The position numbers and the translations under genes were made by a program. From Thalassotalea_B piscium_A (GTDB lineage: Bacteria; Pseudomonadota; Gammaproteobacteria; Enterobacterales; Alteromonadaceae), in NCBI GenBank assembly GCA_049347715.1, contig CP186339.1:3038001-3102000 (forward strand): 64,000 nucleotides of DNA, written 5' to 3'. Every line of letters starts with the position of its first letter. Position 1 is the stretch's first letter. The notes under the pieces are model-generated. The model was not told the origin of the DNA and made no database searches. It worked only from the letters and a program-made list of their open reading frames with translations. Shown in pieces: positions 8,586 through 17,387 of the stretch.

Positions 8586-9803
8586 TTATTTATTGTCTTT
8601 GAGTTTCAATGATAATAACGATGCAATTGCCACAAATGCGCTTGATATCCATAAACAAGCTTCTAATCCATGTTCCTGATACACCCAGCCCGAGAGTACA
8701 GTACCAATTAATCGTCCCATCGCATTAGCCATATAATAGAATCCAACATCAAGTGATACCCCTTCTCTTCCCGCATAACTGACAATAAGATAACTATGCA
8801 ATGATGAGTTAATGGCAAATACGCCACCAAAAATCAACAAACCAACCACAATAGATATTTCAATGTAAAAATCGAAATGAAGCGCAAGTGCTATGGCTAA
8901 AGGAATAATAGCAAGATAGCTTGCCCAGTAAAAAGCAGTTCGTCCTGAAGGTGTTTTACCTTGCTTTTTACCGGTAAAATAAGGGGCTATTGATTGCACT
9001 ATGCCATATCCAATAACCCAACTTGCCATGAAACCACCCACCCACCAATGATCCCAATCAAAAGTCACCGCTAAAAATACCGGTAATGCAACTACAAACC
9101 AAACATCTCTAGCACCAAACAAAAACATACGCGCCGCTGAAAGAGTATTAATTGATGAGCTTTTAGAAAAAATGTCTTTAAATTTAGGCTTACTTTTTGC
9201 CTTACCTAAATCTTCTTTTAAAACAATTAAGCTAAATATCCAAACTAAGGTTAGCAGCACAACCATAAGCAAGATAGCGCCCTTAAACCCTAGTAATGTT
9301 AGTAATAACCCCCCAAGAAAAAAACCAACACCTTTGAGTGCATTCTTAGAGCCTGTTAAAATAGCGATCCATTTATAAAGTTTCCCTTCATTGCCATCAG
9401 AGATAAGTAATTTAATTGAACTTTTTGCACTCATTTTATTAAGGTCTTTAGCAATACCTGAAAGTGCTTGCGCAACCATCACATAAACAACAGTCAACAT
9501 TTCGGAAGGAACGGTCAAAAGACAAAGCGCCAATACCTGTATCGCTAACCCTATATTCATGGTTTTGTTTAAACCAAGCCGCGCGCCTAACCAACCACCG
9601 ATAAGATTAGTGATAACGCCAAATATTTCATAAAATAAAAATAGCATGGCGATACTTAACGGGGTGTACCCTAATTGATGAAAGTACAATACGATAAGCA
9701 TTCGTAATGCGCCATCAGTTAAAGTAAACGCCCAATAATTACCTGTGATGACAAGATATTGTTTCACTTGCACCGACAAATGTTTTAACGAGAAAATTCC
9801 CAT
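8586..9803 (-). CDS. arsJ: ArsJ, organoarsenical (1-arseno-3-phosphoglycerate) efflux MFS transporter
   Basis: A 405-residue major facilitator protein with about 12 membrane helices. The N-terminus carries the ArsJ signature NYWAFTLTDGALRM, followed by FHQLGYTP, the LFLFYEIFGVITNLIGGWLGAR segment and an LNKMSAKSSIK loop. In the known pathway, a dedicated GAPDH joins arsenate to glyceraldehyde-3-phosphate to form unstable 1-arseno-3-phosphoglycerate, which ArsJ exports, so arsenate leaves without prior reduction. The GAPDH gene sits directly upstream with 6 bp between them, which confirms the assignment. It is the last gene of the arsenic operon. Confidence 0.93.
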   Translation of the reverse strand: MGIFSLKHLSVQVKQYLVITGNYWAFTLTDGALRMLIVLYFHQLGYTPLSIAMLFLFYEIFGVITNLIGGWLGARLGLNKTMNIGLAIQVLALCLLTVPSEMLTVVYVMVAQALSGIAKDLNKMSAKSSIKLLISDGNEGKLYKWIAILTGSKNALKGVGFFLGGLLLTLLGFKGAILLMVVLLTLVWIFSLIVLKEDLGKAKSKPKFKDIFSKSSSINTLSAARMFLFGARDVWFVVALPVFLAVTFDWDHWWVGGFMASWVIGYGIVQSIAPYFTGKKQGKTPSGRTAFYWASYLAIIPLAIALALHFDFYIEISIVVGLLIFGGVFAINSSLHSYLIVSYAGREGVSLDVGFYYMANAMGRLIGTVLSGWVYQEHGLEACLWISSAFVAIASLLSLKLKDNK

Positions 9804-9809
9804 CAGGAA

Positions 9810-10820
9810 CTATTCCTTATCAGATAAACCTACCATACGCGCAAGTTCTGCCGTTCTATTTGCATAGCCCCACTCATTGTCGTACCAAACATACAGTTTT
9901 AATTGTGTGTTGTTCACAACCATAGTGGACAGGGCATCAACAATACTAGAGCGAGGATCCGTTTTATAATCAACAGAAACTAATGGACGTTCTTCGTAGC
10001 CTAAAATCCCCTGCAATTCATTTTCAGCCGCGTGTTTAAATAAATTATTCACTTCTTCAGACGTTGTGCCACGTTCCAGTTCAAACACACAATCAGTAAT
10101 TGATGCATTAGTTAAGGGAACTCTAATTGCATGGCCATTTAACTTGCCTTTCAATTCTGGAAAAATATGGGTAATGGCAGTAGCCGAGCCAGTAGTTGTA
10201 GGGATCAAACTTGTTCCGCATGCTCGCGCTCGTCGTAGATCTTTATGTGGCGCATCTAATATTGTTTGTGTATTAGTGATGTCATGAATTGTCGTAATTG
10301 CTCCATGTTTTATTCCTATATTCTCATGAATAACTTTAACGACAGGGGCTAGGCAGTTAGTGGTACAAGAAGCTGCGGTTACAATAGGATGATGTTCTTT
10401 CTCATACAACTCATCATTAACGCCCATAACAATGTTCAATATCCCCTCTTCCTTAACGGGTGCAGTCACAACAACACGCTTTACCCCTTGATCTAAATAA
10501 GCTTGTAATAATGCCTTGGTTTTTATTTTACCTGAAGCTTCAATAACCACATCACAATGAGACCAATCAGTTGCTTGCGTTTCCTTATTGGCAGTACAAG
10601 GGATTTGATGTCCATTAATAATAATAGATTTACCTTCATGCATAACATCATGATGCCAACGACCATGTACTGAATCGAACATCATTAAATGAGCAAGTGT
10701 TTCAGCATTTCCTGCAGGATCGTTAATATGAACGATCTCTATATCATCCCAATCAAATGCAGCTCGCATTGATAAACGGCCCATACGGCCAAAGCCATTA
10801 ATTCCTATTTTAATTGTCAT
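9810..10820 (-). CDS. ArsJ-associated glyceraldehyde-3-phosphate dehydrogenase
   Basis: A 336-residue GAPDH with the N-terminal NAD fold (KIGINGFGRMGRL), the catalytic Cys in ASCTTNCLAP, the anion-binding TTTGSA and the C-terminal VWYDNEWGYANR. Its place between an arsenite exporter and arsJ marks it as the arsenic-dedicated form rather than the glycolytic GapA. It is expected to use arsenate in place of phosphate, making 1-arseno-3-phosphoglycerate, which ArsJ then exports. A gap of 108 bp separates it from the acr3 gene, so a secondary promoter is possible, but the strand and function fit a single operon. Confidence 0.92.
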   Translation of the reverse strand: MTIKIGINGFGRMGRLSMRAAFDWDDIEIVHINDPAGNAETLAHLMMFDSVHGRWHHDVMHEGKSIIINGHQIPCTANKETQATDWSHCDVVIEASGKIKTKALLQAYLDQGVKRVVVTAPVKEEGILNIVMGVNDELYEKEHHPIVTAASCTTNCLAPVVKVIHENIGIKHGAITTIHDITNTQTILDAPHKDLRRARACGTSLIPTTTGSATAITHIFPELKGKLNGHAIRVPLTNASITDCVFELERGTTSEEVNNLFKHAAENELQGILGYEERPLVSVDYKTDPRSSIVDALSTMVVNNTQLKLYVWYDNEWGYANRTAELARMVGLSDKE

Positions 10821-10928
10821 ATTTCAATCCTAAATATTATGTAACGTTATAAATATGTATCAAACAGTTAACCTACCGCTTTCATCTTCTATATTTTAAT
10901 TATCAAACACTTATACTAAGGCGTGCTT

Positions 10929-11939
10929 CTACTTTAAAACTTGTTGCGTCCTATTAATCAGATAGACGAGCGATAGCATCACAGGAACTTCAACCAATAC
11001 ACCTACAACTGTGGCTAATGCTGCCCCTGAATGTAAACCAAATAAAGAAATTGCAACGGCTACCGCCAATTCAAAGAAATTTGAGGTACCTATTAAGCAG
11101 GCAGGTCCTGCAATATTATGTGGAAGCTTCATCCATTTGGCGAACAGGTAAGTAATCATAAAAATACCGTACGTTTGAATCATTAAAGGAATGGCAATTA
11201 ATACAATAGTTTCGGGTTCAGCAATAATAGTGTTCGCTTGAAATCCAAATAACAACACAACGGTCGCTAATAAACCAATTACAGACCAAGGCTTTAATTT
11301 AGCTAACAACAACTCTAAAGACTTTTTACTATTGTTTAATATTTTCCGGGTAAACACGCCTGCCATGAGTGGGAGCAACACATAAAGGACAACTGAAAGA
11401 AACAGTGTTTTCCAAGGGACTTGAATATCACTCACACCAAGTAGTAACGCTGAAATAGGTGCAAAAGCAAAAATCATAATGATGTCATTTACTGACACTT
11501 GCACCAAAGTATAATTAGGGTCGCCTTTGGTTAATTGAGACCAAACAAAAACCATTGCAGTGCAAGGAGCAACGCCAAGTAAGATCATGCCTGCTATATA
11601 TTCTTGAGCGGAGCTTGGGTCTACTAAATCAACAAAAAAGACAGTGAAAAACAGCCAGGCTAGTCCCGCCATAGTAAAAGGCTTTATCAACCAATTGATC
11701 ACTAAAGTAAGTAATAAACCTTTAGGATTTTTACCTACGTCTTTTATTGCTGAAAAATCTATTTGAACCATCATGGGATAGATCATCACCCAAATAAATA
11801 CCGCAACGACAACGTTGACATGAGCAACTTCAAGGTCAGCAATTATCTTAAAAACATCAGGTTGCCATAATCCTAACAGCACCCCAAGCACAATACATAA
11901 CCCGACCCAAAGTGATAAATAGCGTTCAAAAATTCCCAT
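10929..11939 (-). CDS. acr3: ACR3 family arsenite exporter
   Basis: A 336-residue membrane carrier with about ten helices that extrudes arsenite. The conserved Cys essential in ACR3 proteins is in GVAPCTAMVFVWS (about residue 125). Other family signatures are FIWVMIYPMMVQIDF near the N-terminus, VSVNDIIMIFAFAP, and GTSNFFELAVAVAISLFG near the C-terminus. It follows the ArsC-ArsR fusion gene with 19 bp between them, so arsenite made by that reductase can be exported at once. It belongs to the ACR3 (BASS-related) family, not the ArsB family. Confidence 0.95.
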   Translation of the reverse strand: MGIFERYLSLWVGLCIVLGVLLGLWQPDVFKIIADLEVAHVNVVVAVFIWVMIYPMMVQIDFSAIKDVGKNPKGLLLTLVINWLIKPFTMAGLAWLFFTVFFVDLVDPSSAQEYIAGMILLGVAPCTAMVFVWSQLTKGDPNYTLVQVSVNDIIMIFAFAPISALLLGVSDIQVPWKTLFLSVVLYVLLPLMAGVFTRKILNNSKKSLELLLAKLKPWSVIGLLATVVLLFGFQANTIIAEPETIVLIAIPLMIQTYGIFMITYLFAKWMKLPHNIAGPACLIGTSNFFELAVAVAISLFGLHSGAALATVVGVLVEVPVMLSLVYLINRTQQVLK

Positions 11940-11958
11940 TTTTATTCCTTAAACAATA

Positions 11959-12765
11959 TTATTTACAAAAGCTCGATTTATTAGGTCTATTTTGCATGTC
12001 ATCTAACCGGTCAAGTTCATCACGAATAAGGGCTATATTGTTTTCTGTTGTCTGAGCAATCACAGATTTTGCCCAAAGAGGCAGTTCAGGGTTAATTCGA
12101 TAAAAGACCCATTGCCCATTTTTTCTATCAACTATAATTTTATTTTTTCTTAGTACAGCTAGATTACGCGATATTTTAGGCTGACTATCTACTTCAAGTG
12201 CGGCCATTAATTCGCACACACATAGCTCTCCGTGATAATGCGTTAACATGAGTGTTTTAAGTCGAATATCATCAGTTAATGTTTTATAAAAAGAGATTGG
12301 AGAAAAGTCTGACAATGGTTGATTATCTGTTGCACTTGTTTGGCTAATATCAATATTTTCAACCTTAAGGAACATCACTAAACGAGAATTTATTTCATTT
12401 AAAGTATCTGTGAAAGGTTCGCTCCCCTGCCTTGTTTTAGGATCAGGAAAGTCCCATGCTAATTGCTTCCCTGCATTAGGATAACTTCGACATTCATTAC
12501 TCGCTTTATCACACAGCGTAATCACATAATCAAAAAATATCCCATCAAAGGTACTCACATGTTTTGCTTGCAATTTTTTGGTGTCTAAGCCTTTTTTAGT
12601 TAAGGCTTCCACCGTTCTTGAGTCAACAGATTCAGGATGCGTTCCCGCACTATATACATCAAATTTATCCCCCGCTTTTTCCCTTAATAAGGATTCTGCT
12701 AACTGTGATCTGGCAGAATTGCCTGTACATAAAAAGAGGACTTTCTGCTTTTTATTTTTTTCCAT
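11959..12765 (-). CDS. Arsenate reductase-ArsR repressor fusion
   Basis: A 268-residue two-domain protein. Residues about 6-135 are a low-molecular-weight-phosphatase-type arsenate reductase: the loop LFLCTGNSARSQLAE (nucleophile Cys near residue 13), the STFDG and FDYVITLCDKA segment with a second Cys, and WDFPDP. Residues about 152-240 are an ArsR/SmtB winged helix with the metalloid-sensing ELCVCEL motif, recognition helix QPKISRNLAVLR and the wing DRKNGQWVFYRI. One protein therefore both senses arsenite and reduces arsenate. It is the first gene of the arsenic operon, and a 20-bp perfect inverted repeat lies 18 bp upstream of the ATG, suggesting autoregulation. Confidence 0.93.
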   Translation of the reverse strand: MEKNKKQKVLFLCTGNSARSQLAESLLREKAGDKFDVYSAGTHPESVDSRTVEALTKKGLDTKKLQAKHVSTFDGIFFDYVITLCDKASNECRSYPNAGKQLAWDFPDPKTRQGSEPFTDTLNEINSRLVMFLKVENIDISQTSATDNQPLSDFSPISFYKTLTDDIRLKTLMLTHYHGELCVCELMAALEVDSQPKISRNLAVLRKNKIIVDRKNGQWVFYRINPELPLWAKSVIAQTTENNIALIRDELDRLDDMQNRPNKSSFCK

Positions 12766-12783
12766 AATAAAACCGCCTAAACA

Positions 12784-12803
12784 ATATATGAAATATCATA
12801 TAT
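12784..12803 (-). promoter_or_regulatory. Candidate ArsR operator (perfect inverted repeat)
   Basis: The sequence ATATATGAAATATCATATAT is a perfect inverted repeat of 8-bp arms around AATA, centred 28 bp before the start codon of the ArsC-ArsR fusion. Its position within the expected promoter and the dyad form fit an ArsR/SmtB operator. Binding is inference. Confidence 0.65.
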
Positions 12804-12943
12804 ATGTTTTTTCGTATGTAAAGTGTTTTTATTAAGAAAAGGAAAATTAAAAACGACACAGAAATTTCAGCCAAATAGTTAACAATGAATACAGTGGCTT
12901 AGTAAGACTATCGCTTATGGACAAAAAAAGAATAAAATGAAAG

Positions 12944-12967
12944 AGCCTAGCGCTGATACACTAGGCT
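12944..12967 (-). terminator. Terminator of the ABC-2 exporter operon
   Basis: A 7-bp stem AGCCTAG/CTAGGCT (12944-12950 with 12961-12967) lies 13 bp beyond the permease stop. The minus-strand tail is T-rich (CTTTCATTTTATT) rather than a clean T run. Confidence 0.6.
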
Positions 12968-12979
12968 ATTTGGATAAGG

Positions 12980-13984
12980 CTACCTTTCTTCATTCCAACT
13001 GAATAAATAAGAACCAAGTAATAAGAAAATGATCGACATACTCAAAAGCACGATAACATGATAGCTAATATCCGATAAGGTAGCCCCTTCGGTTATAATC
13101 TTTCTAGCGCCAGCAACCAAATGCGTTAAAGGTAATAAATCAGCCGCTTTTTGTAACAGTGGCGGAGCCCCTTCTAAGCTAAACCACACACCTGATAATA
13201 TCATCATTGGCCAGGAGGCAAAGTTCAGTAGGCCCCCTGTAAGTTCTTCACTCTTTGAACGACAAGCCACTAACAAGCCTAAAGTAATTAAACTAAATGC
13301 TCCTAAAGCTCCTATGATAAATAAGTCGAGATAACTTCCAAGCATGTAAAAATCGAAAAAGAAATTACATCCTGCATACACCAAAGACGAGGTAAACATT
13401 ACAATGATCAAACGTGAAAAAAGCTGAGCACTAACAAATTCAAACGCTGTTAAAGGGGTTGCTTTTAAACGTTTTAGTACTGAATTTTTACGATAACGTA
13501 CAATGACATAGCCTACACCAAACAAACAACTAAACATCATATTCATGCCAAGTACACCAGGTAAGACCCAATCTACATAGCGAATTTTCTTACCTGAAAC
13601 TTGCTCCTTCTTAAAATTAAGATGACTCGCCAGAAATATTTTTTCCACTAAATAACTTTTAGGAGATGACGGGTTAATCCAATAAGTCTTTAATGAAAAA
13701 TCTATGACCAAATCAATACTATGCTGGCTAAGTTTTGTTTGTGCTAATGCAGGATCGGTATAGTCAATAAAATCGATATATTTAGTTTCAATAAACGGCG
13801 TTTTCGCGTCAGCTAAATTAATCACACCAACTTTATATTGTGATTGACCGTCACCAGAGAAAACAAAAGACATACCGACAAGTAACAAAACAGGAAAGAT
13901 AATACTCCATGACAAAGTTGATTTATCGCGAAAAAATTCAATATTACGGGCTTTAACTACTGCAAAAAAACGTTTGAAATTCAT
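12980..13984 (-). CDS. ABC-2 type transporter permease
   Basis: A 334-residue inner-membrane permease of the ABC-2 export class. One N-terminal helix (about residues 24-43) is followed by a large periplasmic domain of about 110 residues and then five C-terminal helices, with the typical LPGVLGMNMMFS and AARKIITEG segments. It partners the ATPase encoded one base upstream. ABC-2 exporters move drugs, polysaccharides, haem-pathway compounds or siderophore-like molecules; the substrate here is not shown by sequence. The Fur box in the shared promoter suggests an iron-linked role. Confidence 0.88.
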   Translation of the reverse strand: MNFKRFFAVVKARNIEFFRDKSTLSWSIIFPVLLLVGMSFVFSGDGQSQYKVGVINLADAKTPFIETKYIDFIDYTDPALAQTKLSQHSIDLVIDFSLKTYWINPSSPKSYLVEKIFLASHLNFKKEQVSGKKIRYVDWVLPGVLGMNMMFSCLFGVGYVIVRYRKNSVLKRLKATPLTAFEFVSAQLFSRLIIVMFTSSLVYAGCNFFFDFYMLGSYLDLFIIGALGAFSLITLGLLVACRSKSEELTGGLLNFASWPMMILSGVWFSLEGAPPLLQKAADLLPLTHLVAGARKIITEGATLSDISYHVIVLLSMSIIFLLLGSYLFSWNEER

Positions 13985-13985
13985 A

Positions 13986-14867
13986 CTATTCTCTTAATGA
14001 ATGGCCGGTTAATTTTAAAAACAAATCATCTAAATTGGCTGACTTTACATGCAAACCTTCAAGTGACACTTTTTCTTTCATTAAAAATGCTAAGCTTTGT
14101 TCAATGTCTTGCGTACTAATTTCAATACGATCATCATCAACTTTCCATTGGTATTGCGCAATTAATGCCGGATCTATTTGTGCACGAGGTAAATAAATAA
14201 AGACCTCTTTAAAGTGTTTATCAAGTAACTGTAGAGGACGTCCTGATTCAATAACTTTACCTCTATCCATCACGACTACATCGTCACATAACTGCTCAGC
14301 TTCATCCATATAGTGTGTGGTTAAAATAACTGTTTTATTGCGTTTTTTAATATTCTCAATAAGTTGCCAAAAATTACGACGCGCTTGAGGATCTAATCCT
14401 GTTGTTGGCTCATCTAAATAAATGATTTCAGGATCATTTATTAAGGCCAATGCGAGTAATAAACGTTGCCGTTGGCCTCCAGATAATAAGCGATTATCTT
14501 TATCGAGAAATTCCCCTAAATCACATAAATCAATAATTTCTTGGTGGTCTACTGTGTGTTGATAAAAAGCAGTAAACAAATTTAATGTTTCTTTTACCGT
14601 CAAAAAATCTTGTAGAGCCGTATTCTGAAATTGAATGCCAATTTGTTGGGCAATATCACCTTTCATGGGTTGGCCATAATAATTAATTTGCCCTGACGTT
14701 GGCTTAATAATACCTTCCATTATTTCAATTGTGGTTGTTTTACCTGCGCCATTAGGACCTAAAATACCAAAACAAACCCCTTTATCAATGGTAAAACTAA
14801 TATCATCAACGGCCTTAAAGCCTTGATATTGTTTAACTAAATTAATAACTTCTATTACTGAACTCAT
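13986..14867 (-). CDS. ABC transporter ATP-binding protein
   Basis: A 293-residue ATPase of the DrrA/CcmA-like ABC-2 class. It has Walker A GPNGAGKTT (about residue 38), the Q-loop, signature LSGGQRQRL, Walker B IIYLDEPTTGLDP and the H-loop TTHYMDEAE. The last 80 residues form the extra domain usual in drug or polysaccharide exporters of this class. Its stop precedes the permease start by one base, so translation is coupled. The gene faces a Fur-box match at 14926-14944, 59 bp upstream of its start. Confidence 0.92.
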   Translation of the reverse strand: MSSVIEVINLVKQYQGFKAVDDISFTIDKGVCFGILGPNGAGKTTTIEIMEGIIKPTSGQINYYGQPMKGDIAQQIGIQFQNTALQDFLTVKETLNLFTAFYQHTVDHQEIIDLCDLGEFLDKDNRLLSGGQRQRLLLALALINDPEIIYLDEPTTGLDPQARRNFWQLIENIKKRNKTVILTTHYMDEAEQLCDDVVVMDRGKVIESGRPLQLLDKHFKEVFIYLPRAQIDPALIAQYQWKVDDDRIEISTQDIEQSLAFLMKEKVSLEGLHVKSANLDDLFLKLTGHSLRE

Positions 14868-14925
14868 ATAACGAAACCTTAAAACTAAAAGTTAAAATGG
14901 TAAGCACTTTCGGATAAAAACCATT

Positions 14926-14944
14926 AATGATAATAATTCTCATT
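14926..14944. promoter_or_regulatory. Fur box between the ABC exporter and the 62-aa gene
   Basis: AATGATAATAATTCTCATT fits the 7-1-7 Fur model (TGATAAT-N-ATTATCA) with one mismatch, and the outer AATGA/TCATT arms are symmetric. It lies in the 148-bp divergent intergenic region, so it could repress both directions when iron is plentiful. Confidence 0.7.
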
Positions 14945-15015
14945 TACAACAAATTAATAATCAGCTATTCTCTAAAAACAGCCTTAATCAGGATAAAATT
15001 ACCTAAGGAGGTATG

Positions 15016-15204
15016 ATGACATATTTTCAAACATTTTCTATCGATAATGAAAAAGTACAAATAGAACTATCGAAAGCCCAGCTATCTAAAATGATTGAAA
15101 GCGGTTTAATATCTGCTAATCAAGTTAAATGCTTGAATAACTCTACAAAAAAAGCGTTGTGGCAAACCATATTACAAAGCACTGAAGTTAAACTACTTGC
15201 TTAA
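15016..15204 (+). CDS. Small hypothetical protein, 62 aa, probably iron-regulated
   Basis: A 62-residue soluble protein beginning MTYFQTFSIDNEKVQI, with a helical middle (LSKAQLSKMIESGLIS) and a single Cys. A near-perfect Shine-Dalgarno AAGGAGG (15005-15011) sits one base from an ATG at 15013 but four bases from the ATG at 15016, so I chose the latter. Such a site implies strong translation. The Fur box 72 bp upstream implies induction under iron limitation. Its stop overlaps the stop of convergent tmcA. I do not recognise the family; it does not match HemP. Confidence 0.72.
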   Translation: MTYFQTFSIDNEKVQIELSKAQLSKMIESGLISANQVKCLNNSTKKALWQTILQSTEVKLLA

Positions 15205-17387
15205 TCGTTAACAATAGTTGTTGATTTTACTAACTGCTTCACTTGCTCAATAAGCGCCTTGTTTAACGCTTTTTTTCCGGCTAACTGATACTGCTCACAT
15301 AGTGTCTTTGCACTATGATGTTGTAATACTTTCGCAATTAACAATGATGCATCAACAGTTGAATTTTCAGTCAGCATATGAGTTAGCCACAGACTTAATG
15401 AATAAGCACACATATCGTATAGCGAAACTTTATTAATAAAATCGTCAACCACATTTAAGTGGTGCTTAGATAAAGGAGGTAACAAATTAACATTAGCAAG
15501 TTGATAGATAGACTGCACTAACTTAGGACTAATATATTGAAATTGTTCAGCTAAATAATAAGGAAACTGTTGATAAAACTGCTGATTAATATCCAATAAT
15601 AATGATTCTGCTGCCAGCGAAAGTGAATTTAATAGTAAACACGAATGTTCTCCACTTGCCTTGTCTTGACTAAACCCTAAGCGGACTAATTGAAAATGCG
15701 TTTTTCCCCAAAAATTAATTAATTGTTTATTGCCCCCAAAGCTTGTACCAATAAAATCATATGTTTGTTCAAGGGCATATTTTTCTATATAGGTAAGCAT
15801 AGTACTACCTATGCCATTATTTTGTATGTTTGGTTGTACCGCTATACGTACAATGCGTAAATAACGATAATCAAACGCAGATCTTATCCCGCAATGTAGC
15901 AATAGTGACTGTGGTAAAAATTGATTTTTCAAACGTTTTTTGGAAGCTAATGCTAACTGAATATCGGATGAGGATGCCTCACTCTCATTCAAAGCTAACG
16001 CAACTGAAAGTACTGTTTCATTATCGTCAGCAAAACCAACAAAAATGATCAGTTGCTTATTAGTTAATAGAAATTTTAAATCACTAGGTGAGGTTTGATA
16101 ATGCGCAGTAACCAACACACTAAATACTTGTTGTAGTAGAGCCTCATTTTCGTAGAGTTGTTGTTGGCTAACTATTTTAATATCGCAGGTATATTCATTT
16201 GATAACTCTTCGCTTAAAAAAGAAGGTAGTTCATCAATAGGCGCTAATAAAAAGCTACGAAAAATTAACCGTTCCAACGGATCATTTTCACACCAACGGA
16301 TAGGTTCGTGCATATGATACTGGGTAAATTCCGGCATTCGCTTTGTCAGTATCTTTTTAAAATTGATTGCAAAACCTCGTCCAGCCCCCTCATAACCATG
16401 TACCGTCGAAGAAAACACAAGACGGTGATAAAGCTCAAGTAAATGAGACAGTAAATAAATAGGAATAGCCGCCGCTTCGTCTATAAGTAATAGCTGAACC
16501 TTAGGTTTTTCAAGCAAGATAAAGTCAATGGGCAAAAATTTAACAACATGATTGTTATAGGTAAATGACTGAGCTGTCACTATACCTTGAGGGCATGACT
16601 TGGCTAATTGTTGAAAAAACACCTTAGTGGCATCAAGATGTGGTGCGGTAATAACGATAGCTAGTGGTGATGAGGGATCTGTCGTTTTTATTAAGTTTGC
16701 TGTTGCAATAGCTAATGCTGATGACTTTCCCCGTCCCCTATCCGCAGTCAATACTAAAGGCCTGTTGCGATGGCCACTAGCGACCTTCTCAATAGCCTTT
16801 ACTGCTACTGATTGATCCTCAGTTATACAATCAGTATATAAGTCTTTCCCACCTTTAATATACGTATTCGCAGTAAACACTTTTGCAAATTCTGGCAGCA
16901 CATTATCTTGCTGACGAATAACTAAGGACTGAGTCTCGACAGCTATATGTTTTAAAAAACGTTGGATAAAGAGGTTATTTTGTTCATTAAGTAACGATGG
17001 GGAGCAAAACCAAAACATCACCCCTCCCGCTTTTATTGTGCCACTTAAAGCAGAAAAAGCATCGGGATGAAAATTATCGTCTGCAAAAAAAACAAGATCA
17101 TTTTCTGTACCTAAATGATGACGATAATTATGAATAATAAGATTCGGATCAGCACTAAATTCATCCCCATAAGCAACCATCTGACTTGAGCTAACGGACA
17201 TTTCCTGAGTATTGCGAGTATTAAGTAAGCTTGCAACTAGGTTATTCGCCCATGCTGAATCGCCGTTTAACATGACTAAACAACGTTGTTGCTTTACTAA
17301 TAACGTTTGACGTAAAGCGGTAACCCAGGAACAAAACATTGGTGTGATCAAATTATGAATTTCGTCAATTTTTTTAAAGTTTACCAA
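15201..17387 (-). CDS. tmcA: tRNA(Met) cytidine acetyltransferase TmcA
   Basis: A 728-residue enzyme that makes N4-acetylcytidine at the wobble base of elongator tRNA-Met, using acetyl-CoA and ATP. Domains in order: an N-terminal domain of about 190 residues; an RNA-helicase-like ATPase with Walker A LTADRGRGKSSALA (about residue 215) and Walker B LLLIDEAAAIP (about 300); a GNAT acetyltransferase with VRIAVQPNIQNNGIGSTML (about 510-530); and a C-terminal tRNA-binding region. E. coli TmcA has 671 residues, so this one is somewhat long. The frame starts at a TTG; an ATG 16 codons in is an equally plausible start. It stands alone, convergent with the 62-aa gene. Confidence 0.93.
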   Translation of the reverse strand: MVNFKKIDEIHNLITPMFCSWVTALRQTLLVKQQRCLVMLNGDSAWANNLVASLLNTRNTQEMSVSSSQMVAYGDEFSADPNLIIHNYRHHLGTENDLVFFADDNFHPDAFSALSGTIKAGGVMFWFCSPSLLNEQNNLFIQRFLKHIAVETQSLVIRQQDNVLPEFAKVFTANTYIKGGKDLYTDCITEDQSVAVKAIEKVASGHRNRPLVLTADRGRGKSSALAIATANLIKTTDPSSPLAIVITAPHLDATKVFFQQLAKSCPQGIVTAQSFTYNNHVVKFLPIDFILLEKPKVQLLLIDEAAAIPIYLLSHLLELYHRLVFSSTVHGYEGAGRGFAINFKKILTKRMPEFTQYHMHEPIRWCENDPLERLIFRSFLLAPIDELPSFLSEELSNEYTCDIKIVSQQQLYENEALLQQVFSVLVTAHYQTSPSDLKFLLTNKQLIIFVGFADDNETVLSVALALNESEASSSDIQLALASKKRLKNQFLPQSLLLHCGIRSAFDYRYLRIVRIAVQPNIQNNGIGSTMLTYIEKYALEQTYDFIGTSFGGNKQLINFWGKTHFQLVRLGFSQDKASGEHSCLLLNSLSLAAESLLLDINQQFYQQFPYYLAEQFQYISPKLVQSIYQLANVNLLPPLSKHHLNVVDDFINKVSLYDMCAYSLSLWLTHMLTENSTVDASLLIAKVLQHHSAKTLCEQYQLAGKKALNKALIEQVKQLVKSTTIVND

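Noticed and set aside
9810..10820. GAPDH as the main glycolytic enzyme
   Set aside because: Its place between acr3 and arsJ, 6 bp from arsJ, marks it as the arsenic-specific form.
12784..12803. The AT-rich dyad as a chance low-complexity palindrome
   Set aside because: Chance is possible in AT-rich DNA, but perfect 8-bp arms at the promoter of an ArsR-encoding gene make an operator more likely; kept with moderate confidence.
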